From NCBI GenBank assembly GCA_046328995.1, contig JAXLVN010000002.1, forward strand, positions 124,001-188,000: a stretch of 64,000 nucleotides of DNA. Reading direction: 5' to 3'. The notes below the pieces were generated by a model, which saw only the letters and a list, made by a program, of their open reading frames with translations, ran no database searches and was not told the DNA's origin. Shown one piece after another: positions 31,201-38,403 of the stretch; positions within the stretch are counted from its first letter, which is position 1; each line of letters starts with the position of its first letter. Made by a program: the position numbers and the translations under genes. The stretch is from JADJXV01 sp046328995 (lineage in GTDB: Bacteria > Bacteroidota > Ignavibacteria > Kapaibacteriales > UBA961).

Positions 31201-31383
31201 AAGTTTTCGGGTGTCGAAGATTGGTACACCCTTGCGATGATCGGCTTGGGCGAGTGCTATGAGCAGGCGAAGGAAATTGACGCAGCGCGGGAGATTTATC
31301 AGACGATTTTGAATTTACGACCGACCGATGACTTCGGTAAAACAGCGCAATCGCGGCTCAAGCGGCTCCCCAAAACGCCGTAA
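28243..31383 (+). CDS. Large exported TPR-repeat protein
   Basis: About 1046 residues. A signal peptide ends near VAAFAQ; I start at ATG 28243 because it places the signal at the N-terminus, though the frame extends to an ATG at 28201. The remainder is almost entirely TPR-like helix pairs of the BamD/YbgF style, with signatures such as AYYGLGWTFFRKQDFAKSAE, YYSIGWSHFQQKKYEESI and ANYSIGDSYYNVGNFEQAI. I estimate twenty or more units. Proteins of this kind act as periplasmic scaffolds for envelope complexes; no partner is visible here. It ends at a strong bidirectional terminator shared with the superoxide dismutase gene. Confidence 0.88.
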   Translation: MTRFWYSTLAIFLLPMVAAFAQLIPAYNDDGSMLTFKSNELYDRGLLYSAHVALRRSIESMPENPTQDRAAVLRGSIEYAGGNPTGADAMVEQFILHRPNSPFIAHAWLERGIIAFHEEHFDAALTHFGEAHRAAERDLALRGDSLYSVIASQAVYWRGVAYIRQGKHDEARQQFELCAASYPMSEFADDALYSLGYIAESNRRTDTAITHFSAIRRLYPKRNTHVAAHIREASNELRLRDYSSALLLIASAENAISHIDAKDSIGKLYEPQTNTSRALEEILYLRGQAFSLAGRFDTALAVFTEFTRKFPTSTLRSRADLGKGWALLHLERYKEAADVYQHVIDSAAEEQPPTVVSLAQLYHAVALKFSGNREQALQEFSSLSMMGGYPYLAQVLLESGQMYYENLQYDNARKALERAERESPDAATSVRIQLFLGATYLEQQSYNKSARAYTAAEKLARASTVITLPLRDKYLAESRLKQGIAYCQNMMQREAIAALTLYIGENGSDGRKEEAIFWLAESYYRSDLLKNAEELYRQILEDYPAGSHVEEAYYGLGWTFFRKQDFAKSAEFFTKLVKQFPDTRYGTEALIRKGDGHYILKDYRDAASAYQAAFARSPHSDEGQYAAFQIGQALYRQRDYDKSVEAFRNYVKAYPKSSLAPRAYYSIGWSHFQQKKYEESIGDLKKLIELYPSSDLLAQANYSIGDSYYNVGNFEQAIEFYKIVLNSFPTSPYAGEAVKSMQFCLESLGKTEEAIQIADTFVAANPQLEVSKELSFDKAFKFSSGKNYSSAIQEFENYLKKYPDNDRNAEALFYLEKSYAGMNDPKKAAQTFSELQKKFPKSEFTPMGLLELGKMHLTQQRAIPADSVFREVQLQYPANPVAAEAGFERAQINFTKGDTTTALALYREVATNFKNNEYADQSRYRIGMFLRNKGLADSARAEFAILAARADENPPLAAEAAYRIGESWLREKKYDSALVAYKVVREKFSGVEDWYTLAMIGLGECYEQAKEIDAAREIYQTILNLRPTDDFGKTAQSRLKRLPKTP

Positions 31384-31485
31384 ATAAACTGTAAGGCAAA
31401 AGCGTGAATACTGTAAGATAGGCGTAGATGTGTCAATTAGTGTGAAAATATCCTGACACTATTTCTTTGGCGTTCTGCCAAAAAC

Positions 31486-31526
31486 AAAAAGGCAATTCTT
31501 TAAAAATTAAAGAATTGCCTTTTTTT
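31486..31526. terminator. Bidirectional terminator between TPR and superoxide dismutase genes
   Basis: Arms AAAAAGGCAATTCTTT and AAAGAATTGCCTTTTTTT with a short loop. A and T runs flank both sides of the stem, so it can stop transcripts from both converging genes. Confidence 0.92.
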
Positions 31527-31540
31527 ATTGTTAAGATTTG

Positions 31541-32167
31541 TTAGCGGGCGAATTTCTTGTAGCGGTCATTGATACGTCCCCAGTGAAGATTCGCCAGGAA
31601 ATTATCCACGTATTTGGCGCGTCCCGGGCCGTCTTTGTGATAGTACGCATGCTCGAAGACATCGCACGAAATAAGGGGAATTCCACCCCAAATTGCGCCG
31701 TAGTGGTGTTCATCGACGAGCACATTCAGCAGGCGGCCGCTGTATAATTGATCGAGGGTGAGTACGCCCCAGCCGGAGAGCTTTGCTGCGACGGCGGTGG
31801 CTTTGAAGTCTGCCTTCCATGCGTCGAAGCTGCCGAAATTCTCGATGATTGCAGCAAGAATTTCCGGACCCTGACTCGGGTCACCATCACCGCCGAGCAC
31901 TTCCCAATAGACGTCATGAAGGACGGTGCCGGCATGATTCCATGTTTGACGGCGCTTTAACTCACCGATTTGTGAGTAATTACCGTTGGCTGCCGAGCGG
32001 TCGGCTGTTTCGAGTTCGCCTTCGATTTTATTGAGAAATGTCACATATCCTTTGTGATGTGTGTTGTAGTGCCAGTCGGATGTTTCCGGCGAAACGACTG
32101 CTTTGAGCAGGTCTTTTGCTTCGTCGTCCGAGTAAGGGCGGGGATTGAATTTCCATTCGTAAGCCAT
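31541..32167 (-). CDS. sodA: Fe/Mn superoxide dismutase
   Basis: 208 residues. It dismutates superoxide to oxygen and hydrogen peroxide in the cytoplasm. By family alignment the metal ligands are His33 (in HYNTHHKGY), His84 (in LHDVYW), Asp169 and His173 (DVFEHAYYH). The sequence departs from the common enterobacterial form: LVDEHHYGAIWGGIPL replaces the usual stretch before the DVxEH motif, and ETWNHAGTVLHDVYW-like spacing is longer. The metal (Fe, Mn or either) cannot be decided from sequence alone, so the gene symbol is a convenience. It is convergent with the TPR gene and upstream-adjacent to a HesB-type gene on the same strand (about 106 bp). Confidence 0.92.
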   Translation of the reverse strand: MAYEWKFNPRPYSDDEAKDLLKAVVSPETSDWHYNTHHKGYVTFLNKIEGELETADRSAANGNYSQIGELKRRQTWNHAGTVLHDVYWEVLGGDGDPSQGPEILAAIIENFGSFDAWKADFKATAVAAKLSGWGVLTLDQLYSGRLLNVLVDEHHYGAIWGGIPLISCDVFEHAYYHKDGPGRAKYVDNFLANLHWGRINDRYKKFAR

Positions 32168-32273
32168 GATGTAATCCTTTGTATGATTTTGATAAATTAT
32201 GATGTTATGATTTATTTAGAGCTGATGGCACGCTGATTTTTATGATTATTATGATCTGCGCAGATAGGATGAT

Positions 32274-32675
32274 TTACACACCGAACGAGCTGCCGCAGCC
32301 GCAGGTTTTGGTTGCGTTGGGATTGTTGAACGTAAAGCCGCGTCCCATGAGTCCGTCGGTATAGTCGAGGGTGATACCCATCAGGTAGAAGATGCTTTTG
32401 CTGTCGATGAAGATTTTCATGTCGTTGGTTTCGAGAACGCGGTCATTGTCGCGGGGGGCGGCGTCGTAGCCGAGGGTGTAGGACATTCCGGAGCAGCCGC
32501 CGCCTTTGACACCGACGCGGAGACCGTATTCTTCGGGAATGTTGTTTTGCGCTTTAATCTTCTTGACTTCGCCGATTGCCTTGAGAGTGACGTTGATGTT
32601 GTCATTATCGTCGGTACCGACGATTCCGGTTGGGATACTGACGTGATTGGCCACGTCCATGATAAAAGGTTCCAT
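32274..32675 (-). CDS. HesB/IscA/ErpA-type iron-sulfur cluster carrier
   Basis: About 133 residues with the start placed at ATG 32675 (MEPFIMDVANHV). The frame extends upstream to 32789 but that part has no family resemblance. The A-type carrier signature is complete: one Cys in KGGGCSGMSYTLGY and the Cys-Gly-Cys pair in KTCGCGSSF. Such proteins accept and deliver Fe-S clusters to target enzymes. An N-terminal extension of about 30 residues precedes the core domain. It precedes the superoxide dismutase gene on the same strand, which suggests a link to oxidative stress or Fe-S repair; this is inference. Confidence 0.9.
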   Translation of the reverse strand: MEPFIMDVANHVSIPTGIVGTDDNDNINVTLKAIGEVKKIKAQNNIPEEYGLRVGVKGGGCSGMSYTLGYDAAPRDNDRVLETNDMKIFIDSKSIFYLMGITLDYTDGLMGRGFTFNNPNATKTCGCGSSFGV

Positions 32676-32885
32676 GATAGTATTTGAGATTAATGAAGAT
32701 ACAGACAGAGTCGCGCCGTTGACGAACGACACCTTTTTCCATTGGAAAATACCTCTACATTTCGTTGAAAATTGCCGGTGGCGGGGCAATTATTTTAAAA
32801 AACGGACTAATATTTGGCATAGAGCTTGCTAAGTGCTATAGTAATTCCGTAATTATTTGTATCATTTTGAGGTTGTAATTCCACA

Positions 32886-33149
32886 ATGGAAACCATTAGT
32901 AAGCAATTTACGTTTCAAGCTGTGCCTTCGTTTGGCGATGTGACCGACATGGATGTGAGTTTTGTCGGCATGCCCGAAGATATTTCCAAGAGTGTTGAGC
33001 GTGCGTGTCGGAGCTTTTTCAAGAAAACCGGTAAAGTCGGCTCGACGACGATGCGGTGCACGATGAGCGGCATGGGCGATGTACAGTTTGATATCGTTGA
33101 AATTGAGCGGTCGATCCGCAGACCGAACTATGCGATGTTGGCTGATTAA
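32886..33149 (+). CDS. Small hypothetical protein (87 residues)
   Basis: I do not recognise a family. The sequence has mixed strand/helix character: QAVPSFGDVTDMDVSFVG, a helix EDISKSVERACRSFFKKTG, then two strands MRCTMSGMGDVQFDIVEIE. No signal peptide. A GAGG lies upstream of the ATG at normal spacing, and a strong terminator follows at 33193, so the frame is bracketed like a real single-gene transcript. It diverges from the HesB-type gene with about 210 bp between them, where both promoters must lie. Confidence 0.6.
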   Translation: METISKQFTFQAVPSFGDVTDMDVSFVGMPEDISKSVERACRSFFKKTGKVGSTTMRCTMSGMGDVQFDIVEIERSIRRPNYAMLAD

Positions 33150-33192
33150 TACGGCCCCCCGGCAAGCATATCCACCAAAACCCGAAAAATCT

Positions 33193-33230
33193 AAACCTTC
33201 GTACTCAAGAGCGAGTACGGAGGTTTTTTT
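33193..33230 (+). terminator. Rho-independent terminator after the 87-residue protein
   Basis: Stem AAACC-T-TCGTACTC / GAGTACGG-AGGTTT with a short loop, then a run of T, 44 bp after the stop codon. Confidence 0.88.
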
Positions 33231-33372
33231 ATACAGGTAAAATAGAACCCTTCGGCTATTCGTTTAGGCGTCGCATTTGACTTTGCTCCAAGGGATTGGC
33301 AGAGGTAGAGCGAGCTACTGCAGGCATCATGACCGCACATAGTAATCCCGCATTTTGTACTCCGTATATTCG

Positions 33373-34200
33373 ATGAGAATTATGAAATCTTTCCTGTTCT
33401 TTTCCGTGCTGCTTTTTTCCTCATCAGTGCTTGCTTCTTTTGCGCCGGTCACACCGATTACCCTGCAAAAAATGGAAGCCGGCCGACGGTATGTGGCCAA
33501 TGAAGCATTTGGTTTTGGTGAAAAATTAGAATACCGTGTCGGCTATAAATTCATCACCGCCGGCAGCGCGTACTTTTATGTACGTCCGCAGCCCGTGGTG
33601 CGGAATAATCAAAAGTGCTATGATATCCGCTTTGAGGTTCGCTCACTCAAGTCCCTGGACTGGCTCTACAAAGTGCAGGACGGCTACCAAACGCTGCTCG
33701 ATGTCGATGGGATTTTTCCGCATGAGTTCGAGCAGCATGTGCGCGAGGGCGGCTACTCGCGGGACTTCAAGGCGCAATTCGATCAGGTGAAGAATATTGC
33801 GCGTGCCAATGACAAGGAGTATCAGATCCCGCCGTTTGTCCATGATATTGTTTCGGCGTTCTATTATGTTCGCACACAGGACCTGAAGTCCAAGCACAAG
33901 GGTGATATTATCCAACTGCAGAATTTCTTTGATGAAAAAACCAATGACCTTGCCGTGAGAATCCTCGGTCGGCAGGAAATTGAAGTCGGTGCCGGGACGT
34001 TCCGCTGTATTGTCATCGAACCGGTCATCGTCGAGGGCGGGCTCTTCAAAAGTGACGGTCGCATTATGATATGGCTCTCGGACGATGATCGCAAAATACC
34101 GGTCAAAGTCAGTGCGAAAATTCCAATCGGCAGTATTGACAGCGAACTCACTGCCTACAGCGGACTCAGGGGCAATCTCGACTCGAAAGTGGCTGACTGA
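33373..34200 (+). CDS. DUF3108-type exported protein
   Basis: About 275 residues with the start at ATG 33373; the frame opens at a TTG 33355 which I reject, and ATG 33382 is also possible. Signal peptide MKSFLFFSVLLFSSSVLAS. The mature part has the features of DUF3108: GFGEKLEYRVGYKFITAGSA near the N-terminus, a central strand-rich region with SLKSLDWLYKVQD, and a C-terminal DRKIPVKVSAKIPIGSI. Function is not known; envelope location is likely. It is preceded by a long spacer and followed 150 bp later by a small membrane protein gene. Confidence 0.8.
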   Translation: MRIMKSFLFFSVLLFSSSVLASFAPVTPITLQKMEAGRRYVANEAFGFGEKLEYRVGYKFITAGSAYFYVRPQPVVRNNQKCYDIRFEVRSLKSLDWLYKVQDGYQTLLDVDGIFPHEFEQHVREGGYSRDFKAQFDQVKNIARANDKEYQIPPFVHDIVSAFYYVRTQDLKSKHKGDIIQLQNFFDEKTNDLAVRILGRQEIEVGAGTFRCIVIEPVIVEGGLFKSDGRIMIWLSDDDRKIPVKVSAKIPIGSIDSELTAYSGLRGNLDSKVAD

Positions 34201-34350
34201 TACCGGATGACAGAATGACAAAAGCAGTACTGCCGGAAAGTATGGGGTAAAGCAGAGAGCAGATTTACCTATGCGAACGTTGATTTATGTTGGCTACGAG
34301 TACTTTTTTGGGTAATTTTCGGCAATTCTAACCTCATTTTTTGACTCCCA

Positions 34351-34566
34351 ATGGCTCGATTCATTATCATATTCCTTCTGGTAGTAGTAGCGATAATTGC
34401 TACAATTACCTATCTGTTAGGCGCATTGCGGCGCTTCTTTGTAGGGGATGTACGAGCTACCGAAAAGCAGCGGCCGAAAGCTCGTCAGGACAAAATTCTC
34501 TATCAAAAAGACGATGTCGTGGTGCTCAAAGGGGCGGGCGCCGAACCCGAAAGGCGCGTTGAATGA
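34351..34566 (+). CDS. Small single-pass membrane protein
   Basis: 71 residues. Residues 4-24 (FIIIFLLVVVAIIATITYLLG) form one membrane helix, followed by a basic cytoplasmic or periplasmic tail (RRFF, KQRPKARQDK, then QKDDVVVLKG). No family recognised. The stop overlaps the next start by 4 bp (ATGA), so it is probably translated together with ppx/gppA and is a real gene. A role in anchoring or regulating its neighbour is speculation. Confidence 0.68.
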   Translation: MARFIIIFLLVVVAIIATITYLLGALRRFFVGDVRATEKQRPKARQDKILYQKDDVVVLKGAGAEPERRVE

Positions 34567-36116
34567 AATCAGATCTACTCATTGCGGCTATCGATGTAGG
34601 TACAAATTCTTTCCATTTGGTCATTGCATCCGTCAACGACAAAGGCATTCTGCAGATTCATTCCCGGGCAAAAGAAATGGTTCGCCTCGGGTCGGGTTCG
34701 GGCGATATGAAACGTATCTCTCCCGAAGCAATCGACCGTGGCGTGGCTGCCCTCAAACGGTTCGCCACAATGGCCAAAAAAGCCAAAGCGCCAATCCGCG
34801 CAATCGCCACAAGTGCCGTGCGGGAAGCGCTGAATAAAGATGAATTCGTGCGTCAAGCGCTTGAAATTGCAGGAGTTCAGGTAGAAGTCGTCTCCGGTGT
34901 CGAAGAAGGACGTTTGATTTATGTCGGCGCAATTCATGCCGTACCAATTCTCTCTAAAAAAGCACTCGTCATTGATATCGGCGGCGGGAGCACCGAAACG
35001 GTCGTTGGAGTCAAGGGCGAACATTACCTCATCAATTCCGCAAAGCTCGGCGCGATACGGATGTCACAACGCTTCTTCACAAGCGAGACCACCACGCTCA
35101 ATCAAGTCAATGAATGCCGTGAATATATCCGCGGCGAGCTCTCTCCGACCTTTCAGCAAATTCTTCAGTCCGGTTTTGAAATTGCCGTTGCTACCTCCGG
35201 CACGGCGCACACGCTCGCCGGTATGGTGCTCGCCGCCGCCGGAAAGCGTATTCCGGATGTCATCAACGGTATTCACATTACGCGTGATGAATTGCTTTCC
35301 GTGATTGATTCGCTGATACAGGCAGGTACATCGCCCGCCCGCGCGCAGATTCCGGGTATGGAACCGAATCGTGCCGATATCATTCTCGGTGGCGCACTTA
35401 TTCTCGAGCAGATCGTTATTAATCTTAATATCCAACGTCTTACACTCTCTGCCTACGCCCTCCGCGAAGGTATTCTCTTCGATACCGTACAGAAAAACGA
35501 AGATATTAAAGCATTCCACCACCTGAGTCGCCTGCGCTATGAGACTATTTATCATCTCTGCGACTTGTATCAGGTGAATATACCGCATGCCAATCATACC
35601 AAGAATCTCGCACTCTCGCTTTTTGATCAGCTTTTGCCGGCGTTTATGCTCTCTGATGCCGAACGCGAACTCCTCGAAGCGGCGGCTTTGCTCCATGACG
35701 TGGGATATCACATCAGTCCTGATCAACATCACAAGCACTCGTATTATATGATACTTAATTGCGTAATGCCGGGCTTTACCAATGACGAAGCTGAGCTCAT
35801 TGCCAATATCGCGCGCTATCATCGCAAGAGTAATCCCAAGAAAAAACACGTGAATTATACCCGATTGCCGGCCGACAAACAGCGTATTGTGTCTATTCTC
35901 GCCGGAATTCTCAGAATTGCCGAAGGTCTCGACCGCCGTCAGCAGCAGATTGTGAGCGCGGTGCAGGTATTCAAGGAAAAAGAATTAATTCATATCTACC
36001 TGCAGACGGGTTCCGGCGTTGGCGCCGATATCGAACTCTGGGGCGCGCGCAGAAGGAAAGATTTACTTGAGCTTATGCTCGGAAAAAAAATTGTTATTTC
36101 CGTTTTGGGAGAATAA
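34563..36116 (+). CDS. ppx: Ppx/GppA family exopolyphosphatase or guanosine pentaphosphatase
   Basis: 517 residues. It belongs to the ASKHA fold; it either removes phosphate from polyphosphate or converts pppGpp to ppGpp. The phosphate-1 motif IDVGTNSFHL (about 9-18), ATSAVREA, and the phosphate-2 motif IDIGGGSTE are present. The C-terminal part from about 320 carries an HD-type helical domain with ALLHDVGYHIS, typical of the long form of the family. Ppx versus GppA cannot be told apart by sequence alone; the symbol is a choice. It is the second gene of an overlapping cluster ending with Tmk. Confidence 0.9.
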   Translation: MKSDLLIAAIDVGTNSFHLVIASVNDKGILQIHSRAKEMVRLGSGSGDMKRISPEAIDRGVAALKRFATMAKKAKAPIRAIATSAVREALNKDEFVRQALEIAGVQVEVVSGVEEGRLIYVGAIHAVPILSKKALVIDIGGGSTETVVGVKGEHYLINSAKLGAIRMSQRFFTSETTTLNQVNECREYIRGELSPTFQQILQSGFEIAVATSGTAHTLAGMVLAAAGKRIPDVINGIHITRDELLSVIDSLIQAGTSPARAQIPGMEPNRADIILGGALILEQIVINLNIQRLTLSAYALREGILFDTVQKNEDIKAFHHLSRLRYETIYHLCDLYQVNIPHANHTKNLALSLFDQLLPAFMLSDAERELLEAAALLHDVGYHISPDQHHKHSYYMILNCVMPGFTNDEAELIANIARYHRKSNPKKKHVNYTRLPADKQRIVSILAGILRIAEGLDRRQQQIVSAVQVFKEKELIHIYLQTGSGVGADIELWGARRRKDLLELMLGKKIVISVLGE

Positions 36117-36119
36117 GTT

Positions 36120-36554
36120 ATGCATACTGTCCCTGTCATCGGCGTGTCGGTCGGAATTATTCGCAAGGATGATACGGTGATGCTTTGTCAGCGCAATGCC
36201 ACCGCACGTTATGCCCTTCAGTGGGAATTCCCGGGCGGGAAAATCGAGAAAGGCGAGTCACCGGAGAAGGCATTAATCCGTGAATTGGAGGAAGAATTAG
36301 GAATTTCTGCCGTGATAAACTGTCTGATTCTTACCGAAGAATCGGTGTATCCCGACGGCGGTAAGTTTCTGGTACATTTCTATTTAATTGACGAATACTC
36401 CGGCACGCCGCGCAATAAAGTATTCCATACCTTCGAATGGGTAAAGCCGGAGAATCTGCTGGACTATAATATCCTGGAAGGGAATCGGGATATTTGCAGG
36501 AATCTGCCTGCCCTCTTGGAGAATATCTCCGGAAAGAATACTGCCGTACAATGA
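36120..36554 (+). CDS. Nudix hydrolase, MutT-like
   Basis: 144 residues. The Nudix box is complete at about 40-62: GKIEKGE...RELEEELG, the metal-binding helix that hydrolyses nucleoside diphosphate derivatives. The pattern WEFPGGKIEKGE and the early CQRN are typical of MutT-type 8-oxo-dGTP diphosphatases, which sanitise the nucleotide pool. The start is 3 bp after the ppx stop and its own stop overlaps the tadA start by 4 bp. The exact substrate is not certain. Confidence 0.88.
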   Translation: MHTVPVIGVSVGIIRKDDTVMLCQRNATARYALQWEFPGGKIEKGESPEKALIRELEEELGISAVINCLILTEESVYPDGGKFLVHFYLIDEYSGTPRNKVFHTFEWVKPENLLDYNILEGNRDICRNLPALLENISGKNTAVQ

Positions 36555-37033
36555 ACTTCGATGAAGAAATGATGCAGCTTGCGCTCAAAGAAGCCGCCAA
36601 AGCAGCCGCAATGGGCGAAGTGCCTGTAGGCGCTATACTTACCATCGGAGAGAGAATTATTGCCCGCGCGCATAATACAACCGAAACAGATATGCTCCCG
36701 CTTGCTCATGCCGAGCTCGTGGCACTTACACGCGCATTTGAAAGCGTCGGCACCAAGCGCATTGCGGGAATGTCGCTCTATGTGACCCTCGAGCCATGTC
36801 TGATGTGTTCAGGAGCGATTGTCCTTGCGCGGGTGGAGAGAGTAATTTACGGCTGCCGCGACCCCAAAGCAGGCGCCTGTGCGTCGCTTTATTCCACGCT
36901 GAACGATGCGCGTCTCAATCATCGGTGCGAGGTGACGGAGGGCGTTTTGGGAGCGGAATGTTCGCTCATTCTGCAGGAATTCTTCAAAACAGTACGTCAA
37001 GCCAAGAAAAAGAAAGGTCCGGATATCGGATGA
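36551..37033 (+). CDS. tadA: tRNA-specific adenosine deaminase
   Basis: 160 residues. TadA converts adenosine-34 of tRNA-Arg to inosine. The zinc and catalytic motif is HAE at 53-55 and PCLMC with Cys83 and Cys86, all expected positions for the cytidine deaminase fold. The start ATG at 36551 overlaps the Nudix stop (ATGA); the longer frame upstream has no homology. The length and C-terminal helix (LILQEFFKTVRQAKKKK) fit TadA. Part of the same coupled cluster. Confidence 0.94.
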   Translation: MNFDEEMMQLALKEAAKAAAMGEVPVGAILTIGERIIARAHNTTETDMLPLAHAELVALTRAFESVGTKRIAGMSLYVTLEPCLMCSGAIVLARVERVIYGCRDPKAGACASLYSTLNDARLNHRCEVTEGVLGAECSLILQEFFKTVRQAKKKKGPDIG

Positions 37034-37749
37034 TAACGCCTACGAAAGAAAAAAGTACGTCCTTTGAGCCGGCGCTTTATATCATTTCCACGCCGATTGG
37101 GAATATTGATGATATTACCGTGCGGAGCTTGAAAATACTCCGCGTGGCGGATGTGATCTTCTGCGAAGACACGCGTACCACCGGACAATTATTGAAGTTA
37201 TACGGTATCCACGCTCCTCGCCTCATTGCATGCCATGAGCATAATGAGCAGTCGCAGGTCGAGGCAATGATTCACCAGGTGCAGGCAGGCAAGATAGTCG
37301 CACTCGTCAGTGACGCCGGTACGCCGCTGATATCCGACCCGGGAAATCGTATCGTCAAAGGCGCAATTGCCGGAGGAATTCAGGTAGTGGCCTTGCCCGG
37401 CGCGACGGCATTTGTTCCGGCACTCGTCGGCAGTGGGATGGAATCGGGCGAATTTATTTTTATGGGTTTTCCGCCGCATAAAAAAGGACGCAAAACATTC
37501 CTCACACGCGCCAAAGACTATGGTTTAACAACCATTTTCTACGAATCGCCGCATCGGGTGATGCATTTGGTGGAGGAAATTGTGGAAATTTGGGGAGCAG
37601 GCACCGAGGTCTGTGTGGCACGGGAAATTACTAAGTTATACGAAGAATTTCTGCGCGGTTCGGCCGGTGAAATTGCGCAGCGTATGAAAGAACGGGCATC
37701 GCTCAAGGGCGAAATTGTAGTCATTGTAGGTAAAGGTGGGGACAGGTAA
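37030..37749 (+). CDS. rsmI: 16S rRNA 2'-O-methyltransferase RsmI
   Basis: 239 residues. RsmI methylates cytidine 1402 of 16S rRNA with SAM. The N-terminus LYIISTPIGNIDDITVRSL, then CEDTRTTGQLL, SDAGTPLISDPG, LPGATAFVPAL and YESPHRV are the characteristic motifs of the tetrapyrrole-methylase-like family. The start ATG 37030 overlaps the tadA stop by 4 bp, which is why it is preferred to upstream in-frame starts. Same operon. Confidence 0.95.
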   Translation: MITPTKEKSTSFEPALYIISTPIGNIDDITVRSLKILRVADVIFCEDTRTTGQLLKLYGIHAPRLIACHEHNEQSQVEAMIHQVQAGKIVALVSDAGTPLISDPGNRIVKGAIAGGIQVVALPGATAFVPALVGSGMESGEFIFMGFPPHKKGRKTFLTRAKDYGLTTIFYESPHRVMHLVEEIVEIWGAGTEVCVAREITKLYEEFLRGSAGEIAQRMKERASLKGEIVVIVGKGGDR

Positions 37750-37750
37750 T

Positions 37751-38374
37751 ATGTTTATTACATTCGAAGGTATCGACGGCAGCGGCAAGACAACGCAAAT
37801 CAATCTTCTGTCGGCACGTTTGCGTAGTCTTGGAATCGACGTTCTCGCGCTGCGTGAGCCCGGCGGCAATGATGTCTCGGAGAATATCCGCGAAGTATTG
37901 CTCTCCAATACCAAGGAAATCGGCATCCGTGCCGAGCTGCTTTTATTCGTCGCAGCGCGCGCGCAATTAGTCGAAAAAGTAATCGAGCCCGCACTACATG
38001 CGGGAAAATTGGTAATTTGCGACCGATTTATCGACTCAAGCGTTGCGTATCAAGGGTTCGGACGGGGAATTGATATCAGCGACGTGCACACATGTAACAA
38101 ATTCGCTACGAATAATTTAGTGCCCAACCTGACGTTTTTTCTCGATGTTCCGACAACCGTCGGTCTCGGCCGTACAAATGCACGCGGGGAAAACGTACCG
38201 GATAGAATGGAGAGCGCCGGAGAGAACTTTTTTGACAATGTCCGTCAAGGATATTTGTCTATTGCAGAGAGTGACCCTGACCGGTTCATCGTGCTCGACG
38301 GCGGAGCGACCCCCGAAGAAATTCACGACAACATCTGGGTGTCGGTCTATAAACAAGTCAAACAACATCATTAA
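37751..38374 (+). CDS. tmk: Thymidylate kinase
   Basis: 207 residues. It phosphorylates dTMP to dTDP, an essential step of DNA synthesis. The P-loop is FEGIDGSGKTT near the N-terminus; the DRx motif CDRFIDSSVAYQG and LREPGGNDVSE are typical. The start ATG 37751 begins one base after the RsmI stop; an upstream GTG would add five residues and is less likely. It closes the cluster that begins with the small membrane protein; the metalloprotease gene follows after 29 bp. Confidence 0.95.
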   Translation: MFITFEGIDGSGKTTQINLLSARLRSLGIDVLALREPGGNDVSENIREVLLSNTKEIGIRAELLLFVAARAQLVEKVIEPALHAGKLVICDRFIDSSVAYQGFGRGIDISDVHTCNKFATNNLVPNLTFFLDVPTTVGLGRTNARGENVPDRMESAGENFFDNVRQGYLSIAESDPDRFIVLDGGATPEEIHDNIWVSVYKQVKQHH

Positions 38375-38403
38375 TTATAATATATTTATCCAAAGGTAGT
38401 ATT

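Noticed and set aside
35064..35849. Long frame antisense to ppx
   Set aside because: It lies wholly opposite the conserved Ppx/GppA gene, and its product has no recognisable domain.
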